This document shows, in pieces, positions 7,882 to 14,717 of a stretch of DNA of 25,438 nucleotides. The stretch covers positions 1-25,438 of the forward strand of contig JBBQGM010000077.1 of NCBI GenBank assembly GCA_038322995.1, read 5' to 3'. Position 1 is the stretch's first letter; every line of letters begins with the position of its first letter. The notes beneath the pieces were generated by a model. It had not been told where the DNA came from and did not search any database. It worked only from the letters and a program-made list of their open reading frames with translations. Source of the DNA: QHXQ01 sp038322995 (GTDB taxonomy: Bacteria > Acidobacteriota > Blastocatellia > Pyrinomonadales > Pyrinomonadaceae). The position numbers were made by a program, and so were the translations under genes.

Positions 7882-8892
7882 ATGTCGAACCCGCAGCCAG
7901 CCTTGCCGAGTCCTGCCGCAGAGTACGGTGCATCGGCGCGTGCGTGGAGTTTGAAGCGCACGCTCGCGCCGACGGGCAATGCGGGCGATGCGGTCTTTCG
8001 CGCGCTGTTGTTTGCGAGCGCGTTGCTGCTCGTGCTGCTGGTCGTAGCGATGATCGCGGCGATGGCGTTGCGGTCGCGCAGCTCGCTCGGCGAGTTCGGG
8101 TTCGGCTTCCTGACTAGCCGCACGTGGAATCCGGTCGAGAACCACTTCGGCGCGCTCCCCTTCATCTACGGCACGGTCGTTTCGTCCTTGCTCGCGCTCG
8201 TCATCAGCGTGCCGCTCGCGCTGGGTGTCGCGGTCTTTCTGGTGGAGCAAGCACCGCGCCGGCTCGCGCGCCCCATCACCTTTCTGGTCGAGATGCTGGC
8301 GGCGATCCCCTCGGTCGTCTACGGACTGTGGGGCATCTTCGTGCTTGCGCCGCTCCTGCGCGTCAATGTCGAGCCGTTGCTGGCGCGCCTGTTCGGTTGG
8401 CTGCCGCTCTTTCAAGGCCCTATCACGGGCATCGGCTTGCTGACGGGCGGCGTCATCCTCGCCATCATGATCACGCCGATCATCTCGGCGGTCGTGCGCG
8501 ACGTGCTGGCGGCCGTGCCCAACACGCAACGCGAAGCGGCGTTAGCTTTGGGCGCGACCAAATGGGAGACGACGCGCGTCGTCCTAGCCAACGGCGGCCC
8601 CGGCATCGCGGGCGCGATCATTCTGGGTTTGGGGCGCGCCCTCGGCGAGACGATGGCCGTGACGATGGTCATCGGCAACCGCCCGCAGATCAGCGCATCG
8701 CTATTCGAGCCGTCTTACACTATCGCTTCGGTCATCGCCAACGAGTTCACCGAAGCGACCGGCGCGATCTATTTGAGTGCGCTGGTGGAGCTGGGGCTAA
8801 TTCTATTCTTCGTCACCTTCGTCGTGAACGCGCTCGCGCGCCTGCTCGTCTGGAGCGTCACGCGCTCGACGAGCGGCACGGCGCACGCTTGA
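7882..8892 (+). CDS. pstC: PstC, phosphate ABC transporter permease
   Basis: This 336-residue inner-membrane permease has a basic cytoplasmic N-terminus, then a first membrane helix (about 35-60), a periplasmic segment with the PstC hallmark SRTWNPVENHFGALPFIYGT (about 75-95), and five further helices. The ABC-interaction (EAA) loop reads LALGATKWETTRVVLANGGPGI (about 220-242), followed by LGLGRALGETMAVTMVIGN. It pairs with PstA to form the membrane channel for phosphate. The ATG at 7882 lacks a recognisable ribosome binding site and is preceded by short repeats. The PstA start follows 4 bases after its stop, so the two are probably translationally coupled. Confidence 0.96.
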   Translation: MSNPQPALPSPAAEYGASARAWSLKRTLAPTGNAGDAVFRALLFASALLLVLLVVAMIAAMALRSRSSLGEFGFGFLTSRTWNPVENHFGALPFIYGTVVSSLLALVISVPLALGVAVFLVEQAPRRLARPITFLVEMLAAIPSVVYGLWGIFVLAPLLRVNVEPLLARLFGWLPLFQGPITGIGLLTGGVILAIMITPIISAVVRDVLAAVPNTQREAALALGATKWETTRVVLANGGPGIAGAIILGLGRALGETMAVTMVIGNRPQISASLFEPSYTIASVIANEFTEATGAIYLSALVELGLILFFVTFVVNALARLLVWSVTRSTSGTAHA

Positions 8893-8896
8893 TGAC

Positions 8897-9742
8897 ATGA
8901 TGGCTATCGCCGCACGACAACTCGGCCGCAGACAATTGACCAGCGCCGTCATGACGACGCTGACGGCCGCTTGCGCCTTTGTCGCAGTGGGTTTGCTCGT
9001 GCTTATCCTCGGCTATATCGCGTGGCGCGGCGTCGGCGCGATCAGTTGGCAATTTCTCGTCAGTACGCCGAAGCCGGTTGGTGAAGGCGGCGGGATCGGC
9101 AACGCGATTGTCGGCACGCTTTTGCTGCTCGCGCTCGCGTCTGTTGTGGGCTTGCCGCTCGGCATCGCGGCGGGCATCTACCTCGCGGAGTTCGGCAGCA
9201 CACGCTTCGGGGGCGTGGTGCGTTTTCTCGCCGACACGCTGACGGGCGTGCCGTCCATCGTCGTCGGCGTCTTCGTCTATACGATCATCGTCGTGCCCTT
9301 AAAGCAATTCTCCGCGCTCGCGGGCGGCGTCGCGCTCGCATGCATTATGCTGCCGATTGTCGCGCGCACGACCGAAGAGATGATCCGGCTCGTGCCGCAC
9401 AGTTTGCGCGAGGGCGCGCTCGCGCTCGGCGCACCACAGTGGCGCGTGACGCTCGGCGTCGTCTTGCCGGCCGCCGCGTCCGGCATCGCCACCGGCGCGA
9501 TGCTCGCGGTCGCGCGCGTCTCCGGCGAAACCGCGCCGCTTTTATTCACGGCCTTCGGTAGCCGCTTCTTCAACGTCTATCTCGATCAACCGACCGCGAG
9601 TTTGACCGTGCAGATTTACAACTACGCCATCTCGCCCTACGACGAATGGCACGCGCAGGCTTGGGCCGCGACGCTCGTGCTGATGGCCCTGATCCTCGCC
9701 ATTAACATCGTGGTGCGGTTTTTCACGCGCCAGAAATTTTGA
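8897..9742 (+). CDS. pstA: PstA, phosphate ABC transporter permease
   Basis: The 281-residue product is the second permease. It shows six hydrophobic helices, the PstA-type PLGIAAGIYLAEFGST segment (about 93-108), TGVPSIVVGVF (about 116-126), and the EAA loop EGALALGAPQWRVTLGVVLP (about 170-190) followed by ARVSGETAPLLFTAFG. It forms a heterodimer with PstC. It has no ribosome binding site of its own; the ATG lies 4 bases after the pstC stop within the run TGATGACATGATG, which suggests coupling by re-initiation. The C-terminus ends in a short basic tail, FTRQKF. Confidence 0.96.
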   Translation: MMAIAARQLGRRQLTSAVMTTLTAACAFVAVGLLVLILGYIAWRGVGAISWQFLVSTPKPVGEGGGIGNAIVGTLLLLALASVVGLPLGIAAGIYLAEFGSTRFGGVVRFLADTLTGVPSIVVGVFVYTIIVVPLKQFSALAGGVALACIMLPIVARTTEEMIRLVPHSLREGALALGAPQWRVTLGVVLPAAASGIATGAMLAVARVSGETAPLLFTAFGSRFFNVYLDQPTASLTVQIYNYAISPYDEWHAQAWAATLVLMALILAINIVVRFFTRQKF

Positions 9743-9817
9743 TAGTGAGCAGTCCCGAAACTAAGATCGGCTTTTTCTGACTACTTGGAACTGCTGTTCA
9801 TTGCGCATCGAATGATT

Positions 9818-10675
9818 ATGTCCACACCGCTTTCAGCCGCACCAGCAGATGCTTCCGTGCCTGCTATGGCGCACGCCGAGCAAGCGTGCGGGCTGACGCC
9901 CCCCTTGGCACAGAGCCAGGCTGCGATGATCAGTGCGCGTGATCTGAATTTCTTCTATGGACGCGCACAGGCGCTATATCACGTTACCCTCGCTATGCCG
10001 GAGCGGAATGTGACGGCGTTGATTGGCCCCTCGGGCTGCGGCAAGTCCACGTTCCTGCGGACGCTCAACCGGATGAACGACACGATTCCGGGGACGCGCG
10101 TCGAGGGCCAAGTGGAGATTGAAGGCCAAGACATCTACGCGCCAGAGTCGAACGTGGTGGCGCTGCGGCGCAAGGTCGGGATGGTCTTTCAGAAGTCGAA
10201 CCCGTTCCCCAAGTCGATCTTCGACAATGTCGCTTACGGGTTGCGGATTAATAGAATGACGCAGGGTAAAGCCGAGTTGGATGATCGGGTTGAAGAGGCT
10301 TTGCGCGACGCGGCGCTCTGGGATGAGGTGAAGGAGCGACTGAAATCGTCCGCGTTGGGATTATCGGGCGGACAGCAGCAGCGGCTATGCATCGCGCGGG
10401 CACTGGCGGTACGCCCCGAAGTCTTATTGATGGATGAACCGGCCTCCGCGCTCGACCCAATTGCCACGCAGAAGATCGAAGAGTTGATCGCGGAGTTGAA
10501 AGAGCGTTACACCATCGTCATCGTAACGCACAACATGCAACAGGCAGCGCGCGTCTCCGACCGCACCGCCTTCTTCTGGTTGGGCAAACTCGTCGAAGTC
10601 AACCCGACCGAGAAGATGTTCACAAATCCCAACGAGAAACTGACTGAGGATTACATCACAGGCCGGTTCGGCTAA
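9818..10675 (+). CDS. pstB: PstB, phosphate ABC transporter ATPase
   Basis: The ATPase of the phosphate transporter. With the start taken at 9818 it is 285 residues: Walker A GPSGCGKST (70-78), Q-loop Q125, signature LSGGQ (182-186), Walker B VLLMDEP with D206/E207, and H238 in VTHN. The end, EDYITGRFG, is typical of PstB. The start is uncertain: the frame opens at a TTG at 9785, ATGs occur at 9812 and 9818, and a later ATG at 9926 would give the short N-terminus most PstB proteins have. None has a good ribosome binding site. The N-terminal 30 or so residues before ISARDLNFFYG are Ala/Pro-rich and may be untranslated. Confidence 0.95.
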   Translation: MSTPLSAAPADASVPAMAHAEQACGLTPPLAQSQAAMISARDLNFFYGRAQALYHVTLAMPERNVTALIGPSGCGKSTFLRTLNRMNDTIPGTRVEGQVEIEGQDIYAPESNVVALRRKVGMVFQKSNPFPKSIFDNVAYGLRINRMTQGKAELDDRVEEALRDAALWDEVKERLKSSALGLSGGQQQRLCIARALAVRPEVLLMDEPASALDPIATQKIEELIAELKERYTIVIVTHNMQQAARVSDRTAFFWLGKLVEVNPTEKMFTNPNEKLTEDYITGRFG

Positions 10676-10685
10676 GAGAAGTTTT

Positions 10686-10765
10686 GATTTTAGATTTTTG
10701 CTTTGCGATTGATAAAACCTGAATCTGTAACCGATACTCAAATCGCAAAGCAAAAATCTAAAATC
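10686..10765. repeat. 25-bp perfect inverted repeat between pstB and phoU
   Basis: Arms 10686-10710 and 10741-10765 are exact reverse complements over 25 bases and enclose a 30-base loop. The arms are AT-rich (right arm begins AATCGCAAAGCAAAAATC) in otherwise GC-rich DNA. AATCGCAAA recurs at 10763-10771, partly overlapping the arm. The element ends 13 bases before the phoU ATG and there is no ribosome binding site in between. It may be a dispersed intergenic repeat that forms a long mRNA hairpin. Confidence 0.85.
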
Positions 10766-10778
10766 GCAAATCATCATC

Positions 10779-11438
10779 ATGGAATCACACCGCACGCTTG
10801 ACCGCGATCTGGAAGGCTTGCGCAACCGCGTGTTGCTTTTGGGGGGGGAGACCGAGACGGCGCTCGCACGCTCCATGTACGCGCTCATCGGGCGGGACAG
10901 CACGACGGCGCGAGAAGTATTACAAAACGACGACGCGATTGATCAACTCGAAGTAGAGATCGACCGGCTCTGCATTGACGTGCTGGCGCTCCGGCAACCG
11001 GCGGCGCGTGATCTGCGCTTCGTCATCTCGGTGGCGAAGATCACGCCGATCCTTGAGCGCATCGCCGACCATGCCTGCAACATCGCCCGCGCTGCTATTG
11101 ACTTGAACGACGAGCCGCAACTGAAGCCTTACATCGATCTGCCGCGTATGGCTGAGCACGCGGGCGGCATGCTGCGGGCCGCGCTGGACGCTTTCACGGC
11201 CGGCGATGCGCTGGCGGCGCGCGCTGTGATCGAGCGCGATGACGCCATTGACGAACTATATGATCGCGTCTTCCACGAGTTAATTAACATGATGGCGACC
11301 GATCCTGCATTGACCACACGCGCCGCGCGCCTGCTCTTCGTCGCCAAACACATCGAGCGCATCGGCGACTACGTCACCGACATCTGCGAGCTAACCGTAT
11401 ACATGGCCGAAGCCGAGTTCATTAAACACAGCAACTAA
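10779..11438 (+). CDS. phoU: PhoU, phosphate-signalling regulator
   Basis: The 219-residue product consists of two PhoU helical bundles (about 10-95 and 115-205). It starts RTLDRDLEGLRNRVLLLGGETE and contains the metal-binding-type motifs ERIADHACNIARA (about 95-107) and ERIGDYVTDICEL (about 197-209). PhoU links the state of the Pst transporter to PhoR and is needed to switch the Pho response off; it is cytoplasmic. The ATG at 10779 lacks a Shine-Dalgarno sequence and follows a 25-bp inverted repeat. The gene sits between pstB and phoB, an order common in many bacteria. Confidence 0.95.
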   Translation: MESHRTLDRDLEGLRNRVLLLGGETETALARSMYALIGRDSTTAREVLQNDDAIDQLEVEIDRLCIDVLALRQPAARDLRFVISVAKITPILERIADHACNIARAAIDLNDEPQLKPYIDLPRMAEHAGGMLRAALDAFTAGDALAARAVIERDDAIDELYDRVFHELINMMATDPALTTRAARLLFVAKHIERIGDYVTDICELTVYMAEAEFIKHSN

Positions 11439-11441
11439 AGC

Positions 11442-11518
11442 AGTGCCGAGGCACAAGTGACGAGTGACAAGTTTAAGGCTTGCTCCCACTCGGCACTCGG
11501 CACTCGGCACTCGTCACT
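11442..11518. repeat. Heptamer repeats and inverted repeat in the phoU-phoB spacer
   Basis: The heptamer ACTCGGC occurs three times in tandem (11488, 11495, 11502), then ACTCGTC (11509) and ACT. On the left, AGTGCCGAG (11442-11450) and AGTGACGAGTG (11456-11466) are reverse complements of parts of that array; the second pairs perfectly with 11508-11518. The whole spacer could fold into a slipped hairpin. It runs to within 6 bases of the phoB ATG and leaves no ribosome binding site. Confidence 0.75.
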
Positions 11519-11524
11519 GTTCTT

Positions 11525-12244
11525 ATGAAACAAGTGCTTATCGTCGAAGACGACCCTGACATCGCGGAGAGCCTCCGTTACAATCTGGCGCGCGAAGGTT
11601 TTGAAACGCACGTCGCGGGGACAGGCGAACAGGGGTTGATCGCTGCCCTCAACAAGCAGCACCCGCCCGTGTTGATTCTCCTCGACTTGATGCTACCGGG
11701 CATGAGCGGCACGGAGTTGTGCCGCCGCCTGCGGCGCGAGCCGGCCACGCGGCGCACGCCGATCATCATGCTGACGGCGCGCACCGGTGAAGCAGAGCGC
11801 GTCGCCGGTCTCGACCTCGGCGCGGACGACTACATTACGAAGCCGTTCTCGGTGCGCGAATTGCTGGCGCGCGTGCGCGCTGTCTTGCGCCGCGCCGAGA
11901 GTCCCGCGGGTGATGTCTATGAGGACGCCCGGCTGCAAATTCATTTCGACGACATGCGAGTTCTATGCGCAGGCGCGTCCGTGCGCCTGACGCGGAAGGA
12001 GTTTGCCTTGCTGGCCGCGCTGGCACGTCGCGCGGGGCGCGTCTCCGCGCGCCAACAGCTACTCGACGACGTGTGGGGCCAGCAGTATTACGGCGACACG
12101 CGCACGCTCGACGTACACATCCGCCGCCTGCGGCACAAACTGGGGCCGTGCGCGGAAAGCATCGAAACGCTGGTCGGCGTAGGCTACCGCTTCATCGGCT
12201 GCTCCGGCGAGGCGACGGTCAGTCACATTGATCCCAAAGCCTAA
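11525..12244 (+). CDS. phoB: PhoB-family response regulator
   Basis: The start at 11525 is the Met that begins the receiver domain (MKQVLIVEDD); upstream codons lie in the repeat. Of 239 residues, 1-120 are the receiver with acidic pocket E8/D9, phospho-acceptor D54 in LLDLMLPGMSG, T84 and K106. Residues about 135-232 are the winged-helix domain with the recognition helix around DTRTLDVHIRRLRHKL. Phosphorylated by PhoR, this family binds 11-bp direct repeats and activates phosphate-starvation genes. It overlaps phoR by 17 bases. It is the natural candidate to bind the TTAAC arrays in this window. Bacillus-like naming (PhoP) would be equally valid. Confidence 0.93.
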   Translation: MKQVLIVEDDPDIAESLRYNLAREGFETHVAGTGEQGLIAALNKQHPPVLILLDLMLPGMSGTELCRRLRREPATRRTPIIMLTARTGEAERVAGLDLGADDYITKPFSVRELLARVRAVLRRAESPAGDVYEDARLQIHFDDMRVLCAGASVRLTRKEFALLAALARRAGRVSARQQLLDDVWGQQYYGDTRTLDVHIRRLRHKLGPCAESIETLVGVGYRFIGCSGEATVSHIDPKA

Positions 12245-13538
12245 CGCTGCGCCCGTGCTTCCTCGTCACGCTGTATTGCTCGCGCTGTGCTGTGTCGCCC
12301 TCAGCAGTTTGGCGCTCGCCACTGTTTGGAACTGGCGTGCGGGCTTGCTCACACTCCTCGCCACCTGCACGGGCCTGTTCCTCGGCCGGCTCATTTTTGG
12401 CGCGGGCCGTCGTTCTCGCGAAGCTATACCGCCCACCCTGCTGACGCGCCCGCAGACCATGCTTGCGCCGCTAACAGACGACAACTCGGCCGCCGGCCCG
12501 CTGCTCGAAGCCGCGCTGAACGGCATGCGCGAAGGTGTGCTCGTCATTGATAGGGCAGCGCGTGTGGTGAATTGGAACGACGCGGCGCGGGCGATCTTCG
12601 GGGGCGAAGCGGGCGGCGCACCAGCAGCGCGCTCCTTGAGCGTGGTGACGCGCAACCCGGCCGTGCATGCCGCTTATCGGCGGGCGCTGGAGCGCGGTGA
12701 GGGTAACGAGGTCAAGGTTGAACTAATCGGCGCGGAGCGGCGCGTTTTCGATCTGCGCGTCGTGCCATTCGACTTGCACGACGCGCACAACACGCGCTGC
12801 GCCATCGGCGTCTTCTTCGACATCACACAACTCGAACGCCTTGAGCGCGTGCGGCAGGAATTCCTCTCCAACGTCTCGCATGAACTGCGCACGCCACTAA
12901 CTTCTATCCTCGCCTTCGTCGAGACGCTCGAAGAGGGCGCGCTCGACGACCCGCAGCACAGCCGTCAATTCCTGTCCGTGATCCGCAAGAACGCCGTCCG
13001 CATGCACAGCCTGATCGAAGATATCCTGCAACTGTCAGCTATCGAGTCGGGCACGATGAGCGTGGACGCCGCGAGCGTGCGGCTCCGCCCGCTGGTGCAA
13101 GAGGTGTGTGTGGCGCTAGCCGCCAAGGCCGCGGAGCGGCCTGTCACCCTGTGCAATCAAATCGCCGCCGGCACGCTGGTTTGGGCCGATCCGCGCCGGC
13201 TCGAACAGATGCTCATCAACCTGATCGACAACGCGATCAAGTTCAGCCGCGCAGGCGACGCGATCACAATCACGCACAAGCCTGGCGCGCGTGACTGCAT
13301 CAGCGTCACTGACACCGGCGAGGGCATCCCCGCCGAGCATCTGCCGCGCATCTTCGAGCGCTTCTACCGTGTTGACCGCGCTCGCGCACGCGAACTGGGC
13401 GGCACAGGGCTGGGCCTCGCTATCGTCAAACATCTCGCTCGCGCGCACGGCGGCGAAGTGACTGTTGAGTCTAGGCCGAACGCCGGCTCAACCTTCACGA
13501 TTGAACTCCCGCCTGTCAGCCCGCCCCCGGTAGTCTGA
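12228..13538 (+). CDS. phoR: PhoR, phosphate sensor histidine kinase
   Basis: A TTG start at 12228, overlapping phoB, gives 436 residues; a GTG at 12255 is an alternative and neither has a close ribosome binding site. There are two N-terminal membrane helices (about 14-34 and 38-56) with almost no periplasmic loop, typical of PhoR that senses through the Pst complex. A PAS domain follows (about 90-200, EGVLVIDRAARVVNWNDAA). The HisKA domain has H218 in SNVSHELRTPL. The ATPase has N331/N335 (NLIDNAIKF), DTGEGIP (362-368), an F-box region and GGTGLGLAIV (391-400). It phosphorylates PhoB when phosphate is scarce. No gene follows closely, so it probably ends the operon. Confidence 0.93.
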   Translation: MIPKPNAAPVLPRHAVLLALCCVALSSLALATVWNWRAGLLTLLATCTGLFLGRLIFGAGRRSREAIPPTLLTRPQTMLAPLTDDNSAAGPLLEAALNGMREGVLVIDRAARVVNWNDAARAIFGGEAGGAPAARSLSVVTRNPAVHAAYRRALERGEGNEVKVELIGAERRVFDLRVVPFDLHDAHNTRCAIGVFFDITQLERLERVRQEFLSNVSHELRTPLTSILAFVETLEEGALDDPQHSRQFLSVIRKNAVRMHSLIEDILQLSAIESGTMSVDAASVRLRPLVQEVCVALAAKAAERPVTLCNQIAAGTLVWADPRRLEQMLINLIDNAIKFSRAGDAITITHKPGARDCISVTDTGEGIPAEHLPRIFERFYRVDRARARELGGTGLGLAIVKHLARAHGGEVTVESRPNAGSTFTIELPPVSPPPVV

Positions 13539-13646
13539 AGCTCAAGGCGGGCAGCAGTAAAAATCTTTACGGCCGAATGACAGAAAGGGCCGCGTGGTCT
13601 TCCGGTGTCCCTCACGCCGCCCTTCCTCGACCCCTTGTCCATTCTT

Positions 13647-13664
13647 GTCTCGCCCGGGCGAGAC
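13647..13664. promoter_or_regulatory. 18-bp perfect palindrome downstream of phoR
   Basis: GTCTCGCCCGGGCGAGAC is an exact palindrome 108 bp after the phoR stop. As RNA it would form a GC-rich 7-bp stem with a CCGG loop, but no T tract follows on either strand. It may serve as an operator or a weak or factor-assisted terminator for the pst-pho operon. The remaining bases between phoR and 13692 show nothing else recognisable. Confidence 0.45.
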
Positions 13665-13691
13665 CAACGGGCCGACGATAACTTGTCCGTG

Positions 13692-13745
13692 CTAAGCGAT
13701 GGTTAAGGAAGGATTAAATATCAATGAAGACAGATCGCCTAAATT
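13692..13745 (+). promoter_or_regulatory. Candidate Pho-box promoter, distal
   Basis: CTAAG (13692), TTAAG (13703), TTAAA (13714) and TGAAG (13725) are spaced exactly 11 bp apart. TAAATT (13740-13745) follows after 10 bp and is a fair -10. The units favour G in the last position rather than C. It would produce a leader of about 105 bases before the ATG at 13857. Confidence 0.6.
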
Positions 13746-13780
13746 ACCGCCTGCGCGCTCACGGAGAAGTTTGGCCGCCG

Positions 13781-13823
13781 TTAACAAGTCGCATGCGCAG
13801 GGTTAACACTCACGGCATAAGCT
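13781..13823 (+). promoter_or_regulatory. Candidate Pho-box promoter, proximal
   Basis: Two exact TTAAC units at 13781 and 13803 are 22 bp apart, with a degenerate CATGC between them at the 11-bp position. TAAGCT (13818-13823) lies 10 bp after the last unit. A transcript would start near 13830, only about 27 bases before the gene. Together with the distal array this makes a tandem arrangement. Confidence 0.5.
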
Positions 13824-13856
13824 GAGTCGTCACCCGCGTCCGCGCCGAATATACCA

Positions 13857-14084
13857 ATGAGTGATTCAGAAAAGCGTAGTGTTACGACCGCGTTAGCCCG
13901 CCAGTGCGTGCCGGTCGGGGTCATTATGCTGCTACTGTCGCACTTTATCGTCGCACAGGTGGACGACGCAGGTATGGCGCTCTTTTTGGTCGGCGGTGCT
14001 GTCCTAGTCATCAGGTGCTTCTTTCACGTCTGGGAAATTTTTTTAATAGATGGCGCATCACCGATTACATGGGCGGGAGGGTAG
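13857..14084 (+). CDS. Small two-helix membrane protein, 75 aa
   Basis: The product starts MSDSEKRSVTTALARQ, then has two hydrophobic segments: about residues 18-35 (VPVGVIMLLLSHFIVAQV) and 40-64, ending in a short polar tail. The two are joined by a short loop VDDAG, so it is probably a hairpin in the inner membrane. No family is recognised. There is no Shine-Dalgarno sequence. Tandem Pho-box-like promoters lie 34-165 bp upstream, and the next gene begins 4 bases after the stop with a strong ribosome binding site. A role in the phosphate response is inferred from the promoter alone. Confidence 0.6.
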   Translation: MSDSEKRSVTTALARQCVPVGVIMLLLSHFIVAQVDDAGMALFLVGGAVLVIRCFFHVWEIFLIDGASPITWAGG

Positions 14085-14088
14085 GGTT

Positions 14089-14289
14089 TTGTCAGAGGCG
14101 GAGATCAGTGAGGTGGTCGAATACTTGACGATCATAGCAGCGATACGGAATCAGCCCGCCAGACCCGCCATGTCAGAAGGCATCCAAACAAATTTCTTGA
14201 TTGATTGGGCGGAGGGCCGGTTGATCAGGAAGGATAAGACTGCGGGCTGTCTCAGTAAACACACCGGCTCGCATGGCGCGGCGGCATGA
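14089..14289 (+). CDS. Small hypothetical protein, 66 aa
   Basis: A TTG start at 14089 is preferred over the ATG at 14050 because GGGAGG (14075-14080) lies 8 bases before it and it clears the preceding gene by 4 bases. The product reads MSEAEISEVVEYLTIIAAI at its start, probably helical, followed by a basic, polar C-terminal half (RLIRKDKTAGCLSKHTGSHG) with one cysteine and two histidines. It has no signal peptide. It is probably cotranscribed with the membrane-protein gene just upstream. The family is not recognised. Confidence 0.5.
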   Translation: MSEAEISEVVEYLTIIAAIRNQPARPAMSEGIQTNFLIDWAEGRLIRKDKTAGCLSKHTGSHGAAA

Positions 14290-14379
14290 ACCTTAGCCCG
14301 TCGTGCCGCCTATCATTGCCCCTGCTCCGCACGCACTCGTCCTTGTGCTTCCGGGCCAACGGACACACGCCGCCAGAGT

Positions 14380-14589
14380 TTACGACGCCAGCGCATCTCG
14401 CCACTTACGCTCGCCCGCATCAAGCCGCCGAGACGATGACATACGGGCTGGTTCAATAAGCAGGTTGTGATAGCACGCCAGGCAGAGCGCCTCAATGTCC
14501 TTACGCTCGTTATAGCGGATGACATCGCCACATGACGCGCAGGTCACTTTGAAGGGTAACCCATTTTGCGGGGATTCATCAGGCCACAC
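14380..14589 (-). CDS. Small zinc-ribbon protein, 69 aa, probably leaderless
   Basis: From a GTG at 14589 the product has two CxxC pairs, C17-A-S-C20 and C36-L-A-C39, separated by 15 residues (GDVIRYNERKDIEAL). This is the layout of a small four-cysteine zinc ribbon. The tail is basic (SSSRRLDAGERKWRD). The start codon lies 8 bases downstream of a TATCAT -10 hexamer, so the transcript probably begins at or beside the GTG. That fits the absence of a Shine-Dalgarno sequence. Four 11-bp-spaced units precede the -10, suggesting phosphate control. The function is unknown; nucleic-acid or protein binding is typical of such ribbons. It is convergent with the 66-residue gene, with no terminator seen between. 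Confidence 0.65.
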   Translation of the reverse strand: MWPDESPQNGLPFKVTCASCGDVIRYNERKDIEALCLACYHNLLIEPARMSSSRRLDAGERKWRDALAS

Positions 14590-14597
14590 AAGGCCAG

Positions 14598-14651
14598 ATG
14601 ATAAGACCCTGATGGCAACTTAATGTTAAGGACGTGCTACCGCACTGTTAA
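14598..14651 (-). promoter_or_regulatory. Pho-box promoter of the zinc-ribbon gene
   Basis: On the minus strand the units TTAAC (14651-14647), GTAGC (14640-14636), TTAAC (14629-14625) and TTGCC (14618-14614) are 11 bp apart. Ten bases further is TATCAT (14603-14598), a near-consensus -10. Two units are exact and two degenerate. The spacing is identical to that at the receptor promoters. Confidence 0.7.
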
Positions 14652-14668
14652 ATCTGATGTCGCAAGAG

Positions 14669-14682
14669 GCGGGGTTACCCGC
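14669..14682 (-). terminator. Weak hairpin after the phosphatase gene
   Basis: GCGGG and CCCGC pair around a four-base loop, about 35 bp past the stop of the minus-strand phosphatase gene. There is no T tract, so this is at best a weak terminator. Confidence 0.25.
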
Positions 14683-14717
14683 AAGGATATTCAGCACGAA
14701 GCCTGCCTCTGCATAGT

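Noticed and set aside
11488..11518. Heptamer array considered as a CRISPR
   Set aside because: Units of 7 bp are tandem without unique spacers and no cas genes are present. It is a short intergenic repeat.
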